64,000 bases of DNA from Porogramme epimiltina (lineage: Eukaryota; Basidiomycota; Agaricomycetes; Polyporales; Polyporaceae): positions 1 through 64,000 of the forward strand of contig FTLJ01000847.1 in NCBI GenBank assembly GCA_900155495.1. The letters are read 5' to 3'. The notes below the pieces were generated by a model. That model saw only the letters and a program-made list of their open reading frames with translations, was not told where the DNA came from and did not search any database. The translations under genes were made by a program, and so were the position numbers. Positions 21,866 to 34,207 of the stretch are shown in pieces (within the stretch, counting starts at the first letter, position 1; every line of letters starts with the position of its first letter).

Positions 21866-23865
21866 TCAATGTCTGTCAAATGATAGAGCCGAACATATTC
21901 GCACCTGGCACCATGGACCAAAACGATTGGCCTTACTCTCTTCGTCTAACTCCCAATACATCTCCTCCCCCTCCACGTCCCACATCTCCGATGCCTCGAA
22001 CTTCCGTGGACTGGCATATGTCTGCCAGTACAGCTCCACATCCATCGATTCCGGAATTGGCGGGTCGAAATCCAAGTACGGTGACTCCCACCCGTCGCCC
22101 GTCCTAAGTTCTCGCGCTGTCGCGTAGACGCGCACGCGCTTCAGCGGCGTCATGTCGCGCGAGACAAGCATCGCGGGGAGCGCCTCGGAGTACATCGCGT
22201 GCGCGAGGCTCACACCGTCGCCATTCCCGATGATGAATGATGTAATAGTGAGAGACTCGGCCTCCGGACAGAGGCCTGGATTGGGGGCGGCGGTGATCGT
22301 GAGTGTACGGAGGAGCTCCCCGACGCAGTTGACGATTCCCTCGTCACTCCCCTCGTCGGAGTGTTTTTCAGAGGAGCCGGAGATACGGAAGTCGAAGTGT
22401 ACGAGCTTGGGCATGTGTTGTAGGAGCAGGACGAGCGAGGTCCCGATGACGCCGGAGCGACATTCGAAAATGAAGGAGGTGATGTTGGTGAAGGGGACGG
22501 TGGGACAGAGGTAACTGTCCAGGAATGTGCTGGGAGAATCCTCCAGATTGTGCTTTCCCTGCGCCCAGAGACCGGAGGAATCACCCTCCATACAGAGCAT
22601 GAAGCTGCGGAAGAAGGTCTCGAGGTAGAGCCCTGTGACGTGCTCCGTAACCGGATGTCCCATCAATGGAACAAAATCCTGAGACACGGACAAACTGTCG
22701 AGACGGATCAGGGTGTTGGAGCGCATGTTGAGATATGAGAGAAGTGATGTCGCGCCGCTTGCGCAGTCTTGGAATACCAAAAGGCGAAGATTTGGGAGAG
22801 AGGCGCATTCAATTTCCGTTTCTTCGGAAGGAGGCCCGGGGAGTACAGGCCAAATGAAAAAATGGTTGTCTTTTATTCTCAAGAACTCCAAGCATGGAGT
22901 CTGAGCGAGTTGATGGACAATGTCGGCGAGGGGGTCCATCGACAATTCGTTCCCCGATAATTCAAGATATAGGTGGGTCAAGGACGGTAAGCTGTTTGAA
23001 AGTGATTGTGGTGAAGCGTACCGGATCGCAAGCGCTTTCAAATTTAACGTCTCGTCCTGTGTCCAGATGCGTCTACCGTTGTAGTAGAGTTGAACGATGA
23101 GGGATTCGAGTTTCAAAAATTGACTCAACCCGTGACCGAAAGGAGCCTCTCTCGGAATATACAGGTGCTGTATGCGTTGCGCCAACTGCGAAAAGATCGA
23201 TTGGGCGAGATCGGGTGGCCGTGGATTGAGGAACAATGTGATTGGCAGGGGCTGGGATCGTTGTGCGAATTCTTCGAACTGGGGCTGGTTGTGACAAGGG
23301 ATGTGGACCCATAGGGAGGGGGAGCTAAGCATAACGTTCCTCCACCTCTTGCATACATGAGACAACTTGAGTAGCAGAGATGTGTCCCAAAGAGAAGAAT
23401 TGCGTAGAGGAGGTTTGTATTCGCGTGTGACCTTGTTGTATGAGTGGGCTATCATACACGGAAGGGGTGGATGCCCGGCGATCACATTGCGAATGATCAA
23501 CAGTAGGATCTCGTTGGGAAGCTGGTTAATAGACGCAATGAAATTAATTCGCGCCTGAATCTCCGGGATTGCTGGCCAAAAGACGCGAGCAAGAACGTCA
23601 TATGCGCCCACAAGCTGCAAACGAAGGCAGATCAGAGTTTTGGCTTTGAGCAGGAATAGACCGGGAAGGACACCTACAGCATCATGGCTGGAGAGGTGTT
23701 ATTCAGCGTGAGGATGAAACCGAGAAATGTATAACAGGGAACAGAATACCTGATAGACGTGGCGCAAACCCTCCGTAGTTCAACAATATTGTCACGTAAC
23801 AGCTTGGCGGCTGCATCCACCGCAGTATCGCCAGGGTCGACAGCAGGAAAATACGATCCCATCAT
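21447..23865. repeat. Tandem duplication unit C2
   Basis: Second copy of the unit at 19088-21310. It carries F-box gene C2 and part of its 3' flank. Confidence 0.65.
21866..23865 (-). CDS. F-box protein C2, with 10-nt microexon
   Basis: Exons, minus strand: 23750-23865, 23678-23687 (10 nt) and 21866-23614; 1875 nt, 624 aa. It starts at ATG 23865 (MMGSYFPAVDPGDTAVDA). Exon 1 is 116 nt, the same as in C1, and also ends in AG. The microexon CCATGATGCT gives S-H-D-A, and exon 3 continues LVGAYDVLARVFW. The F-box reads INQLPNEILLLIIRNV, then HVCKRWRNVMLSSPSLW. Downstream blocks are GDSSGLWAQG, PLKRVRVYATAREL and EEMYWELDEESK. It is the tandem sister of C1 and more distant from A, B and D. Probable SCF adaptor; substrate unknown. 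Confidence 0.78.
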
Positions 23866-25004
23866 AATGAATGTGACGTTGCGATATGTTGTTATACGCA
23901 GAGGATCCTAGGTCTCTGAGAGCAGGTGCCACAATACAAGCGCGATGGACGCAGTGATCTTGAACGATCGACCATTCATTATATTCATTATTTACCAATA
24001 TTTGGTTACCTGTTCTGCACGTGCCGAAAAAGCTTTCGCGACGGCCAAGTGAGTCGTGAGCCATTCAATCTCGTTCAGTCTAAAACCACATTGGTCAAGA
24101 CATGGCGCAATCGAGTTGTTTCAGTAGCTGTACGTCCCTGCTCCATTTCCACTGAGCTGCTTCGCATCACTGGTCTGCACGTATCGCTGACCTCTTCCCT
24201 CAAGCAGTGGAGTTCCTCGACATCGCGTGCATGGGGACGTGGAACACTGGATTATGTGCATAATAGGCACCAGCGAGGGCTGTTCACGACCCTCGAACCC
24301 AATGCCTCCACGCGCATGCACCGGGTGCTCGTCTATACAGTGCATGGTGCCGGGTATCGTTGACCAACATGTAATGATCGGCGTCGAGGTCACGCGTAGA
24401 GAGAGAAGCGAGGAGGCGAGGAGACCCGCGAGCACCGACCCATTACTGGGCGCGGGCCCTGGGTGTACGTGTTGGTTCGTCAAGGAGTAACTAAGTGTAT
24501 CGTAAGGCGTAAGTAGTCGAAATCAAAACGGGTAATCGAGCACGTGACAGGGAGCTATTACACAACAGCATGGACGCACGGTGCCTACGTGTGGCGAGGT
24601 GCCCACCGATCCCTCCATATTGTTACGCTTGTGCACGTACAGAGTGATCCGGTCTGTTTTGGTGGCAGGGTCCTGGCAGAGCGTGGAACGTGGACAACCA
24701 GGGGAAGTACTGAGAACCGGGTGAGTGCTGTAGGATTGGCTGTTTCAGTTCAGCACACATACATACCCCAATGAAACACAGATGTTGTACCGCTGTTGGC
24801 TTGTCCGGCTTATGCGAGGCTCACAGGCCCTCCTTCCAACGATGTCAAAGCACTGATATTCGTACAATGTTGAATGTACACGTCGCCCTAGACCCTGATG
24901 TCTACGCTCCGACTTGACTTCTTTCTTTCCTAGACCCTTCGCACTCGTACATCTAGCGCGGCGCGCCCCCACCGCCTTGAAAATGCATGCATGTCTGACG
25001 ACGC
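23866..25004. other. Intergenic, no gene seen
   Basis: Upstream of C2 and downstream of the monooxygenase. Only short unrelated open frames; no RNA gene recognised. Confidence 0.4.
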
Positions 25005-27393
25005 TCAGACGTAGCGGTCCTCGCTGCCGCTGCTGCGCAGGATGCCCTCCTCGATCGCCTTAATCTCTGCACAACGAAGCAGTCAGCATGGCGCAGTCAT
25101 GTAGCGTAGAAAGCAGGAGCCAGCAAGGGAGGCAGAGTAGAAACAGGCGACTCACGCAGCGCGACGTGCTTCGAGTGGAACCGGCACCACATCAAGTTAC
25201 CCATCATGAACCAGAAGTTGGGCACGCCGCTGTCGCGCCACACGTTCACCTGCTCGCCCTCCTCGTCGACGCCCCACACGGGCTTGATCTGCTCCATCAC
25301 TTCAGGCGGGAAGATCTGGCCAAGCACGCCCGTCCAGCTGCCGAACCTGTCCACCGCGCACGTAAAGTCAGCACGAAGTCTAAGAGAAGACAGAGAAGGG
25401 AGAGACGCACCCTGTGGCGAAGAGGACAACGTCCGTGTCGACGGTGCTCCCGTCCTCGAACTCGAGCCCGGTCTTAGTGAACCGCTTGATGAGGCTATCG
25501 TTCTTGAGCTTGATCTTGCCGTCGACCATCATCTGCGACGCGCCCACGTCTGCCCGCCAGTCAGCGCGAGCCCAACAGCGACCCGCGGGGACAGCCACGC
25601 ACCGAGGTAGTATCCGCCGCCACGACGCCGTGCCATCGCGAGGAAGCCAGAGCCGTTCGGCCCCAGGTGCGTGCGGAAGCCGACCTTGTGAAGGCCCTCC
25701 AGGAGCTCCCTGCAACACGGAACGTCCATCAGCCCCACACATACCGCGAAGTGCGAGACAGAGACAGAGACAGAGACACGCACTTGTCCGCGTCCGCGAC
25801 GGCCGCCGTCGAGCGCTTCGAGAGCTCCTCGGTGAGCAGGGTCGGCATGGACGCGTCTGTGCGGTCCGCGACGTCGACGGGGTCCCTGCCCTCCCACCAG
25901 AGGTCTGTGCGCGCGGGGGTGTGAGCGTGAGAGGGAGCGCGCGACGGGGAAGGAGGAGATGCGTACGTCCGAGCAGACGCGGCATGCCCTCCTTGGTCGT
26001 CATGATGTACGTGCTGTCGCGCTGGTACATGGTCACATCTGTGCGGCGCGGGAGGGGGTGCGAGGTTGAGGGGTTGTCGTATCGAAATAGGGATGCAGGG
26101 GCTTACCAACGCCGTGTTCAACATAGTCCGCCGCGATATCGTGAGCTGCAGAAACGGGTCAAACCCCCGCCCATACCGCCAACCCTAGACTAGGGTACGC
26201 ACCAGACGTCGCCGCGCCGACGATGAACACCTTCTTCCCAATATGATCCTTCGCCGAGTGGTGGAAGATGGAGTGGAGCGTCTGCCCCTGGAACTCCTCC
26301 TTGCCCGGAATCTCCGGGAAGAAAGGCTGGTTGCCGCCCAAGCCGATCGCAGAGACGACGTGCCGAACGTGCAGGACACGGGTGGAGCCGTCCGCGCGCT
26401 GCACGGTGACGTCCCACTCGTTGTTCGCGTCGGGGGTGGCCTTGAGCACGGTCGAGGACGTCCAGACGTTGAGTTCCATCGCCTCCGCGTAGTACTCGAG
26501 CCACCCCGCGAGCTTGTGCGCGGGCGTGTACACCGGCCAGGTGGGCGGGAACCTGCGCGCCAGTGAGCACGACGGGGTAGCGGCGCTTGCGGGGAGAGGG
26601 GACTCACGGAAGGTAGGGGAGGTGGTCGTACCCTAACGCAGAACGCTCACTTCGAGCTCGCGCGGGACGTAAAGGTAGCGCACTCACAGACGGGGTCATG
26701 CAGGCACAGCGCCTGGTACCGCTTCCGCCACTGGTCTCCGATGCGCGCGTTCTTCTCGACGATGAGCGCAGGGATGTCGAGCATCCTGAGCCGCGCGGCG
26801 ATGTCGAGGCCGCTCTGCCCGCCGCCGATGATCAGCACCGTGGGGTCGTTGTCCGCGAACTCACGCTCCTTGGCGCGCTGCGACGTCCATTTGCCGTGGT
26901 TCGGGAGGTAGTTCCGGAGCGGGCCGGTCTTCTCCGGGAACGCCTTGAGGTCCTCGAGGTTGGTGTAGAACGTGAAGCCGGTCCATTCGCCAGAGGCGGA
27001 GGGGACGAGGCGGAAGACGCCGCTGCAGAGGCCTGCGGCAGTCGTGAACGTGAAGCGGCCGAGGATCCAGGCGAGGTCTGGGTAGGGAGTTTCGAGCTTA
27101 GCCTCTTCGAGCTTGAAGTCGGTCGGCTTGGAGGCGGGGAGACGCTCCTGGAGGAACTTGCGGATCTTCACCGCTCCGTGGAGGGTGCGGAAGTTCCATG
27201 TGAGGGCGAGCATGTCGCGGAACCAGGCGTCGGGGGTGAAGAGGGAAAGGACGCCATCGATGTCGCCAGATTCGAAGAACTTGCTGAGGGTGTCGAACCA
27301 GAGCGAGGCGACCTTGCTCGCGTCGAGATCGGGGGACACGGCGGTAACGCCGAGGCGGTCGAGAGTGGGGAGCGCAACAGCGGGGGAGGCCAT
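25005..27393 (-). CDS. Flavin-dependent monooxygenase with N-terminal SnoaL-like domain, 603 aa
   Basis: Ten exons, minus strand: 26688-27393, 26608-26632, 26203-26552, 26107-26145, 25967-26038, 25784-25904, 25603-25709, 25411-25549, 25156-25346 and 25005-25066 (1812 nt). The start is ATG 27393 (MASPAVALPTLDRLG). Residues about 25-150 look like an NTF2/SnoaL fold. Then come the FAD loop VLIIGGGQSGLDIAARL, WYDHLPYLPFPPTWP (built across two short exons), the FMO/BVMO-type fingerprint FQGQTLHS, the NADP loop VFIVGAATSGAHDIAADY, and the C-terminal ATG motif (FATG). This layout is common among fungal group B flavoprotein monooxygenases, which add oxygen to N, S or ketone substrates. The substrate cannot be read from sequence. 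An intron near 25755 carries a short GAGACA repeat. A TATAAG word lies about 45 nt before the ATG. Confidence 0.9.
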
Positions 27394-28942
27394 AGTGGTG
27401 GATGGGGACAGACCGACGCGCACCGCGGGCCGAGGTACTTATACGCACGACTGGAGCAGATAGCGGGAGACCGAGGCAGCGAAAAAGCCCTCGGGATGCG
27501 CTCAAGATGCGGCTGTGGCGGAAGCGTCGGGTCAAATGACGAGATCATCTCCTCTTTTGCACGTCAGAGTTCCCACGCCCGAAGTCGCGTCGGTCACGTG
27601 CGTCGCGAGTCCTCCCTTCGCCTTCCCCAGGCCTGCCATCCCGCGAAGCACTGGAGATGATGACGGCCGTATAAAAAAGTCGCAGAAGCCGCCAGATAGG
27701 TGAGGAAGGAGAAGGTGCACCAGAAGGTACGACGAACTCACAGGCATCGTCAGCGCACTCTGGCTTGGTACCCGCCCAGTGGAATGCAACGCCACGGCTT
27801 ACAACGGCATCTGCGCCGAAGCATCACAGGGTGCAACCGCGGGACAGCTGGACCTGAGAATAGGAGGTATAGGCGGGTAAGTTCGGGGGCCGGGAGAGCA
27901 CTCAAGACGATGTGAAACGCGCACAAATCATATGCTACCCTGGGCTTCGAAGATGGCCTCTTCCCATGACCCCGACAATTAAAGGGCAGACAGAGCCTGC
28001 GTCTTCCATTGCTGGTCTATGACAGACGCAGGTATGGAAGCGTTCTTGTTTGCTGAAAGGCAGGTGATGAGCAACAGATGGACCTGGGTTCTACATTACG
28101 CTCACCAGGACGGGCTAATCGCTTGCACTTCTGTAAGGTGTTCTCAGACAGTCGGTATCTTCTTTTCAGCCATCGAGGCGGCCCTGCGGAAGCCCGCGTC
28201 TTCCCTGAGCTAAAGGATAAATATCAGCATATGACCCTGGCGGTAACGCTCGAGTTGTATGTTACTTACGTGAGTCGGATCCCGGCCCTGAGGAAGGCGT
28301 AACCAAGGATGACGCATTTGTGGCTAAGTAAGCCCAAAAAGCATTGAAGCTGTAGATGGAGGGTGACCGGAACGTAAGTCCACGCTCGCAGAAGAGGAAA
28401 GGCACAACACATTTATACCTATGAGGGGTCACGAGATACTACTCAGCTACCCGGCGTGGCACGAACTCCGAGTATTATGGTTTATGAAGACGGTGTTTCA
28501 CACACAGCTGGACCCTGTTCTTTGAGCGAGCTACAGAGCATATTTATAGGTAGAAGGGAGGCGTCAAGGACTCTCGCGTCCAAGTCCGGGCTCATGAAGG
28601 TGTAGGTTGGGGGGCAAGTGGCGTTGACCGCAGCGATGACAACGACTTACTATTACCCCGCGTTTAAAGCAGTTAAATCTCCGATTGATACCCTTTACTA
28701 CGCCTATTACCTACTCCTTACGGGCCGTTATCTCTTCAGCTTTGACTTCGCTATTCTAATCTCGACGCCGCCGGTCCTGTGCCGTTCAGCCCGCTCAGCA
28801 TCTCAGTTCCGCCGCCTCTTATCGACTGCAAAACCATTCACTCATGGCTTTCTCGTCCTCATCTAATCACCATATCTCCTTCCCCGCCATGGACCCCTAT
28901 TGAAGCAAGCCGCCCGGCCTCCCTTGCTTCGCTCATCCCACC
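27394..28942. other. Intergenic between divergent monooxygenase and cytosine deaminase genes
   Basis: Shared 1.5-kb upstream region. A TATAAG word on the minus strand (27438-27443) may serve the monooxygenase. No gene recognised. Confidence 0.45.
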
Positions 28943-29605
28943 ATGGCCTCCCCAAGCATCCCCTCGGACACCATAGGCCTCGACGCGGCCTACAAGAACG
29001 CGCTGAAGAGTTTCGCGGAGGGCGGCGTGCCGATCGGCGCGGCGCTCGTGCGCAACTCGGACGGGACCGTCCTCGGACAGGGGCACAATGCGCGCGTGCA
29101 GAAGGGGTCTGCGATCCTCCACGGGGAGACCACCGCGCTCGAGGATGCCGGGCGGCTCAAGGCCGGGGTGTACAGGGACTGCACGATGGTGAGTGCGAGG
29201 ACGTGCGCGTGATGTGGGCGGTTGTGTGCGTCGGACATGTGTTGACGTCTGTGTGCGCGGGGTAGTACACGACTCTGAGGTGCGTGCCATTGCTTCTGTG
29301 ACTTCTAGCAGGGGCTGATGTTCGGGGTTCGGATCTAGCCCTTGCAGTATGTGCACGGGGGCAATACTCCTGTACAAGATCCCCCGAGTTGTGATCGGAG
29401 AGAACGCAACTTACATGGGAGAAGAGGACCTCCTCCGAAGTCGAGGCGTGGAGGTTATAGTTGTGGGAGAAGAGAGGTGCAAGAAACTGATGCAGGAGTT
29501 CATTAAGGAGAAGCCAGAGGTGCGTGCTGTTCCTCTCGTACAAACGTCACCTGTCTGATGTCCCTCGAGGATTGGTTCGAGGACATCGGAGAGAAGGAGC
29601 CGTAA
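28943..29605 (+). CDS. FCY1: Cytosine deaminase, 158 aa
   Basis: Exons 28943-29188, 29266-29279 (14 nt), 29339-29519 and 29570-29605. They give exactly 158 codons before the stop, the length I recall for yeast Fcy1. Motifs in order: EGGVPIGAALV, GQGHNARVQKGSA, the zinc-ligand and catalytic HGE (LHGETTALE), the second zinc motif SPCSMCTGA, which forms only when the acceptor at 29338 is used, PRVVIGEN, GEERCKK, and a C-terminal DWFEDIGE. It converts cytosine to uracil for pyrimidine salvage and also acts on 5-fluorocytosine. Cytosolic; no signal peptide. The 14-nt exon 2 (Y-T-T-L) is needed to keep the frame. Very secure call. Confidence 0.95.
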
Positions 29606-30734
29606 GGTCACAAGGCGGGATGACGAGTAGAATGATCAAACAGATGAAGAATTGGATTCGCGATATGTTTTGTATGGTCGGTCGAGGCCTTCTCCACGAC
29701 GTCGAAACGCCGTGTCCCTGTACCACCATCGCTCTAGAGTACGTACAAAGTTGCTCGAGCCCTGGCAGGATCACTTCGCCTCATTCAGACATAGCGTGCC
29801 AAGGCTACATCGCGTTAGTTGATGTAGTTTTACCACTGCGGCATAACGCGCGACGACCACAATATTCCCGTGCCCTCGCCACTGTCTGTCAGCCACCGAC
29901 CTCCGGCCGTACGCCATCGAACTGCCATGCCGAAAGCTCCTACCGCAAACCTCATGGTGGTCTGGTCCGGATGGGGAACGGACCTCGTCGCGTCCGCGGA
30001 CCGCTCTACGGCTATGTAACGATCATCTCACCAGCGGAACATAACGCTGCTCTGTTGGTGTATTCGACATATCATTTCAAAATCGTATCTCCCCAGCTGA
30101 GCACCGCCTCAGATACACATTCACTTTGCGTCGATCTCCCACCAAATTCGCCCGACCTCCCGTAACTCGGTCGCTGTGGTCGCCATCCCGGTGCGGGTGT
30201 GTTCAACGCCCACCGAAAATACTTGTCGTCCGGAATGCCAATCCCGCAGTGAGAACGCCACCGGACCACTCCCTGCCCAGTCGCGCTACCTTGACATCCC
30301 GCAGTGCGCGAACGCTACCCACATCAAACGGCGCAACCACATGCGCGTCTACGGGGCTACCCGACGACCCCGCGGCGACTGGCGTGCCCGCCACCCGTTT
30401 CAACGAAGAACCCCGTTCGAGCCCATTTGACACTGGGCTGCCGCGCCTCCTACAGTAATCCCGCCTCGTACCTCGAGCCCCATCACGCATGGCCGCGATT
30501 GTGTGTGGCCCTGGGAACCGCGAAGCCCCAAGGCCCAGCAACTGCCCGTCGAGCCCCCGCCCGCGCGCATCAATCGATGTGGTCGTAGCCGCCCGAGGCT
30601 CGTTGCGTCCTCGGCATGCGATATCTATATAGCCACACGGGACGGTGCGCGGCGGGCGCATCCAACATTCGCGCCTGCGCGCACCCGACCCACTTGCGCT
30701 GAGGGACCCGCTCGACGCCGCCCCCGCACTCAGG
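29606..30734. other. Intergenic, promoter of secreted-protein copy 2 at its right end
   Basis: No gene seen. A TATA-like word (CTATATAG, about 30626-30633) lies roughly 100 nt before ATG 30735. Confidence 0.45.
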
Positions 30735-32918
30735 ATGGTCAGGTTCCCCCCTCAGCTCGCGGTGCTCGCGCTTTTCTTCCCTACTGCGCTCGCGAGGGCT
30801 GCGAACGACTGGGCGCAGCCCTGTCACTACGGCGAGTGCAATTGGGACCTTTCTTCTGAAAGCCGTTCGGCTGCGGTCCGCGTGGTGAGTGCTTGTCCTC
30901 CGGCTTTCACCAAGTGTGCCACGCGTGCTAATGCGGCGGATGGCGATGTATAGACGGGTTCGCGCTCGGGCATTTCTGACTTGACGGACGCGGCGGGGTG
31001 GACGGTCCTCGACTGCGACGCTTCAACACCTGCACAAGAAATTCGTGTCGTGTGCCATGACCCCGAACTAGGATGCGATCACCTGTATGAGAATGGTGCA
31101 GAGCAGACCCTTGTGAGGCTTCCTGACGAGGTGCGCCTGTCTGTTCTCGAACTGTTTCGTGAGGTTGGGTGCTCATTATTCGCGCATGCAGTGCGGGTCT
31201 ACGCCGTTCGCGTTGGTCACGCATGAGTGGCACCATGAAGACCAGGACATCCCGGCCAGCCACCGGAGACGGGTTATGCGCCGAGACGGCACGCTGCCTC
31301 CAGTGAAGGGCATCCGTCTCAGTACCGACTTCAGCAGTGGCGATCCGTCCCGGTTAGTCGATTGGGCTTAGACTCGGTGTCCGTGTCTGACCTAACCTCT
31401 CGCCACAGGCACGGCGACATTGTATTCTACGTCCAAGCCTCGACCGTCCCAGACCTGTTCTCCGACTTCGCCATTGCGCCTCCGTCCGGCAGCTCCCTTT
31501 CGAAGCGTGAATGGGTCACCGACACATCTTTGCACCTCGACATCCTGCACGCGTCGGCGGCGCCCTCGCCACGGCGCTCCTTCGAAACGCGGGACAAGTT
31601 GCACACGATCAACGGGACCATCCACCCATTCAACTTCACAGCCCCCGGCTTGTCGCTCTTCAACACGTCGTTCGACTGCCCACAGAACGGCCTCATCCCG
31701 GCGTTCTCCGGTCAGGTGAACGTCGGCCTTGCGGGCGGGCTGAACGGCTCAGTCGACTTCGGCTTCGCCTACGCGGGCTCGCCATTCGAAGACAACTTCC
31801 AATTTTCTCTTTCGGCCTTGTTCAACTCGTCGATCGACGTGAAGCTCAGCCTCGACGCTTCCCTCACCGTAAGTCAATTCACTATACACTACAAATGGTT
31901 CTAACGAGTCGTTCAAAGGGGTCGCTTACTGCAGAACAAACCTTGTTCACGGTCGGGCTCCCGGGGCTTGGTATCGAGGGACTCATCGAGGTCGGCCCTC
32001 TCTTCAGTGTCGACGCGAGTGCTACCGCCGAGATCGACACCAGCCTACACATGAGTGTCGATCTTGCGTACAACATCACCAACGGGCACCTTCTCTTCCC
32101 TCCCGTGAAGAACGACACGACCAACACTTCCATTGCGGCATCGCCAGCGTCGAACGGCTCGTTCGCCCCTTCCGATACTAGTACGTCTGTCCTCCTGGTA
32201 ATTGGCTACATCGCTCACCTCTCGCCTCGCTCATAGAGCTCCAACTCTCCGTCAACCCTAGTGGTGACATTCACGGCCGCCTCGAAGCGCACCTCATCCC
32301 TACCCTCGCCTTTGGCGTCGCTGTCCTGAACGGACAAACCAAAGCGACCATCAACCTCGGGCTGGACGCGTCCGCCGCTCTCGACCTCACCATCAACAGC
32401 ACGATCACCACCGCGCTCGACCCCTCCGGGCTCTCCGTCGTCACTCAGGACGTCTGGGAGGGCTGCGTCGACGTCGAGACTGGGCTCGCCGTCGAAGCCG
32501 GCGCAGACGCGGACTTCTTCGGCCTGTTCGACGCGAGCACGAAAGTGCCGCTGTTCGGGAAAACATTCCAGTTGTTCCAGAAGTGCTTTGGAGGCTCGAG
32601 CGCGGGCTCGAGGCGCGATGTCGTCGGCGCGGGGCGCGCGAGGCGGCAAGAACAGCTGGTCCGGCGAGACAGCTGGCGCTCGGCCCTGCCGATGGACGAG
32701 TGGGCACAGGGGTCGACGCTGATGAAAGCCGTCGGAGGGCGGGTCTTGGCTGCTGCTAGTACTGGGTCCGGGGGGAGCGGGTTCGTCTGCCCCGCGGGTG
32801 GGAACGAGCTGGCGTCCCTCGCTGATCAGACCGTCTCTGGGTCAAGGTGAGTCCGTGTTACGCGCGGAGGTAGCTTGTGGGTCGCTGACCTGCCTTTTAC
32901 CCACTCAGCTTGGCATAA
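30735..32918 (+). CDS. Secreted protein of the three-member family (copy 2), about 609 aa
   Basis: Exons 30735-30884, 30954-31130, 31192-31352, 31409-31868, 31919-32180, 32237-32846 and a 10-nt last exon 32909-32918 (S-L-A-stop). If the last intron is kept, translation ends at TGA 32848-32850 with one Arg instead. The signal peptide ends ALARA, followed by ANDWAQPCHYGECNWDL. Next come VLDCDA, VVCHDPELGCDHL, the KRE/RR basic sites, SLFNTSFDCPQNG, GCVDVETGL and LFQKCFGG. The middle part is rich in N-x-S/T glycosylation sites. Five intron positions are shared with copy 3. The C-terminal tail (about 32600-32780) is basic and then glycine-rich. Extracellular; function unknown. Confidence 0.8.
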
Positions 32919-34207
32919 ACCGATATAGTTCTTGCTCGAACGTGTCGGGCCCCGTCTCGTCTCCGGTTTTCGATCCGCGTCCACTTGGATTTGGGCTTTT
33001 GGACAAGATCTGTTGTCGTATCATTATCGCGCAAGGATCGCGCCTTGCGGTCCCTCGTGCGCTGTCTCTCGTCTTCTTTGTAGCTTCGAGTAAATATCGG
33101 GCGGGCCCGACGTTGTGCCTGTTTGATGCTTCTTGTACGGCCAGCGAGATGCTCTAGCGTTCAGAATGTACTTGGAACCACGTGTACTTTACACCTGATG
33201 CCCCGCACGAAGGGTCACGAACGTGTCTTTCCAAGCCTCCTTCAGGTATGTCGCGAGATCTGTCCCATGGCCGCCCTTCCGATAGGCGTTTCAGCGTGTT
33301 CTGACTTCGCTGAATTCCCGTTCTTGCCGTCAGAGTTCCAATATCTCAGCGGGGAGGAGTGTGGCGTGCGATCGAGACTCGTCCCTGTCGGCCGGCGGAT
33401 ACTGATCCGAATGCCGGGTGGCTATGTTATATGCAAGCGCGACGCGACTGCCGGCGGTTTGGGAGTTATGAGCCGTCGCGTATGCGGGGTAGCACCGGGC
33501 ATCAGTTGTATACATTGTGCCTACAGGGTGAGCAGACTCCGTCCACGATGACGTCTATCCATTTCTTGACCCATGTACCAGTCCTTTTCTCTCGTATTCG
33601 TCACCATCGTGCTTGGCTGAGCTCTTCAGAGATCAGGTTAACGGTTTATCACATGGATACCCACCAGGAACATCCAGGATCTAATCTCCGTACGGGTGAA
33701 GCATTTAAGCGTTCCCAGGACGCCGGCTGGTGACGCATCCCCTCACCCCGGGAGTTGTAAGTTCCCCCTCTCGCGTGGTCGAGGAAGCATCAGCCCCACA
33801 TGGACTCGCATTGGCATTCAGCGTCCCTCGACTTGCCTCGACGCGGAACGAAGATAACGGGCGGGCTGAGCGACATGATAGCGCCCCGAGGAAACAGACT
33901 ACTTTCACTATTCAGCGGATGTCCGTTTTTCCGCTACGGTCACGACAGGCACAGCAACACGCCCGCGCGGTTGCCACGGTTGGGAAATGTCGGTCACCGT
34001 CTACGAAGACCCTCACTTCTTCCATCAGTTGATGTTTCCGGCGCCGGGACTGTGCGGGCGTTGCTGGCGGGTGACCCAGCGGTGAACCTGCTCAGTGGTA
34101 AGTTCATCGGCATGTATCAGTATACCCGCATGCCGTCTCACCGCAGGAGTTCTTAAAGCTCATCGACGCGACGAGACGATCCTCAAGCAGGTCTACCCCT
34201 CTGCACC
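32919..34207. other. Intergenic between secreted-protein copies 2 and 3
   Basis: No gene recognised in 1.3 kb. Open frames are short and unlike any family I know. Confidence 0.4.

Noticed and set aside
25755..25778. GAGACA hexamer repeat
   Set aside because: Four units inside a monooxygenase intron; a simple-sequence tract with no further meaning seen.
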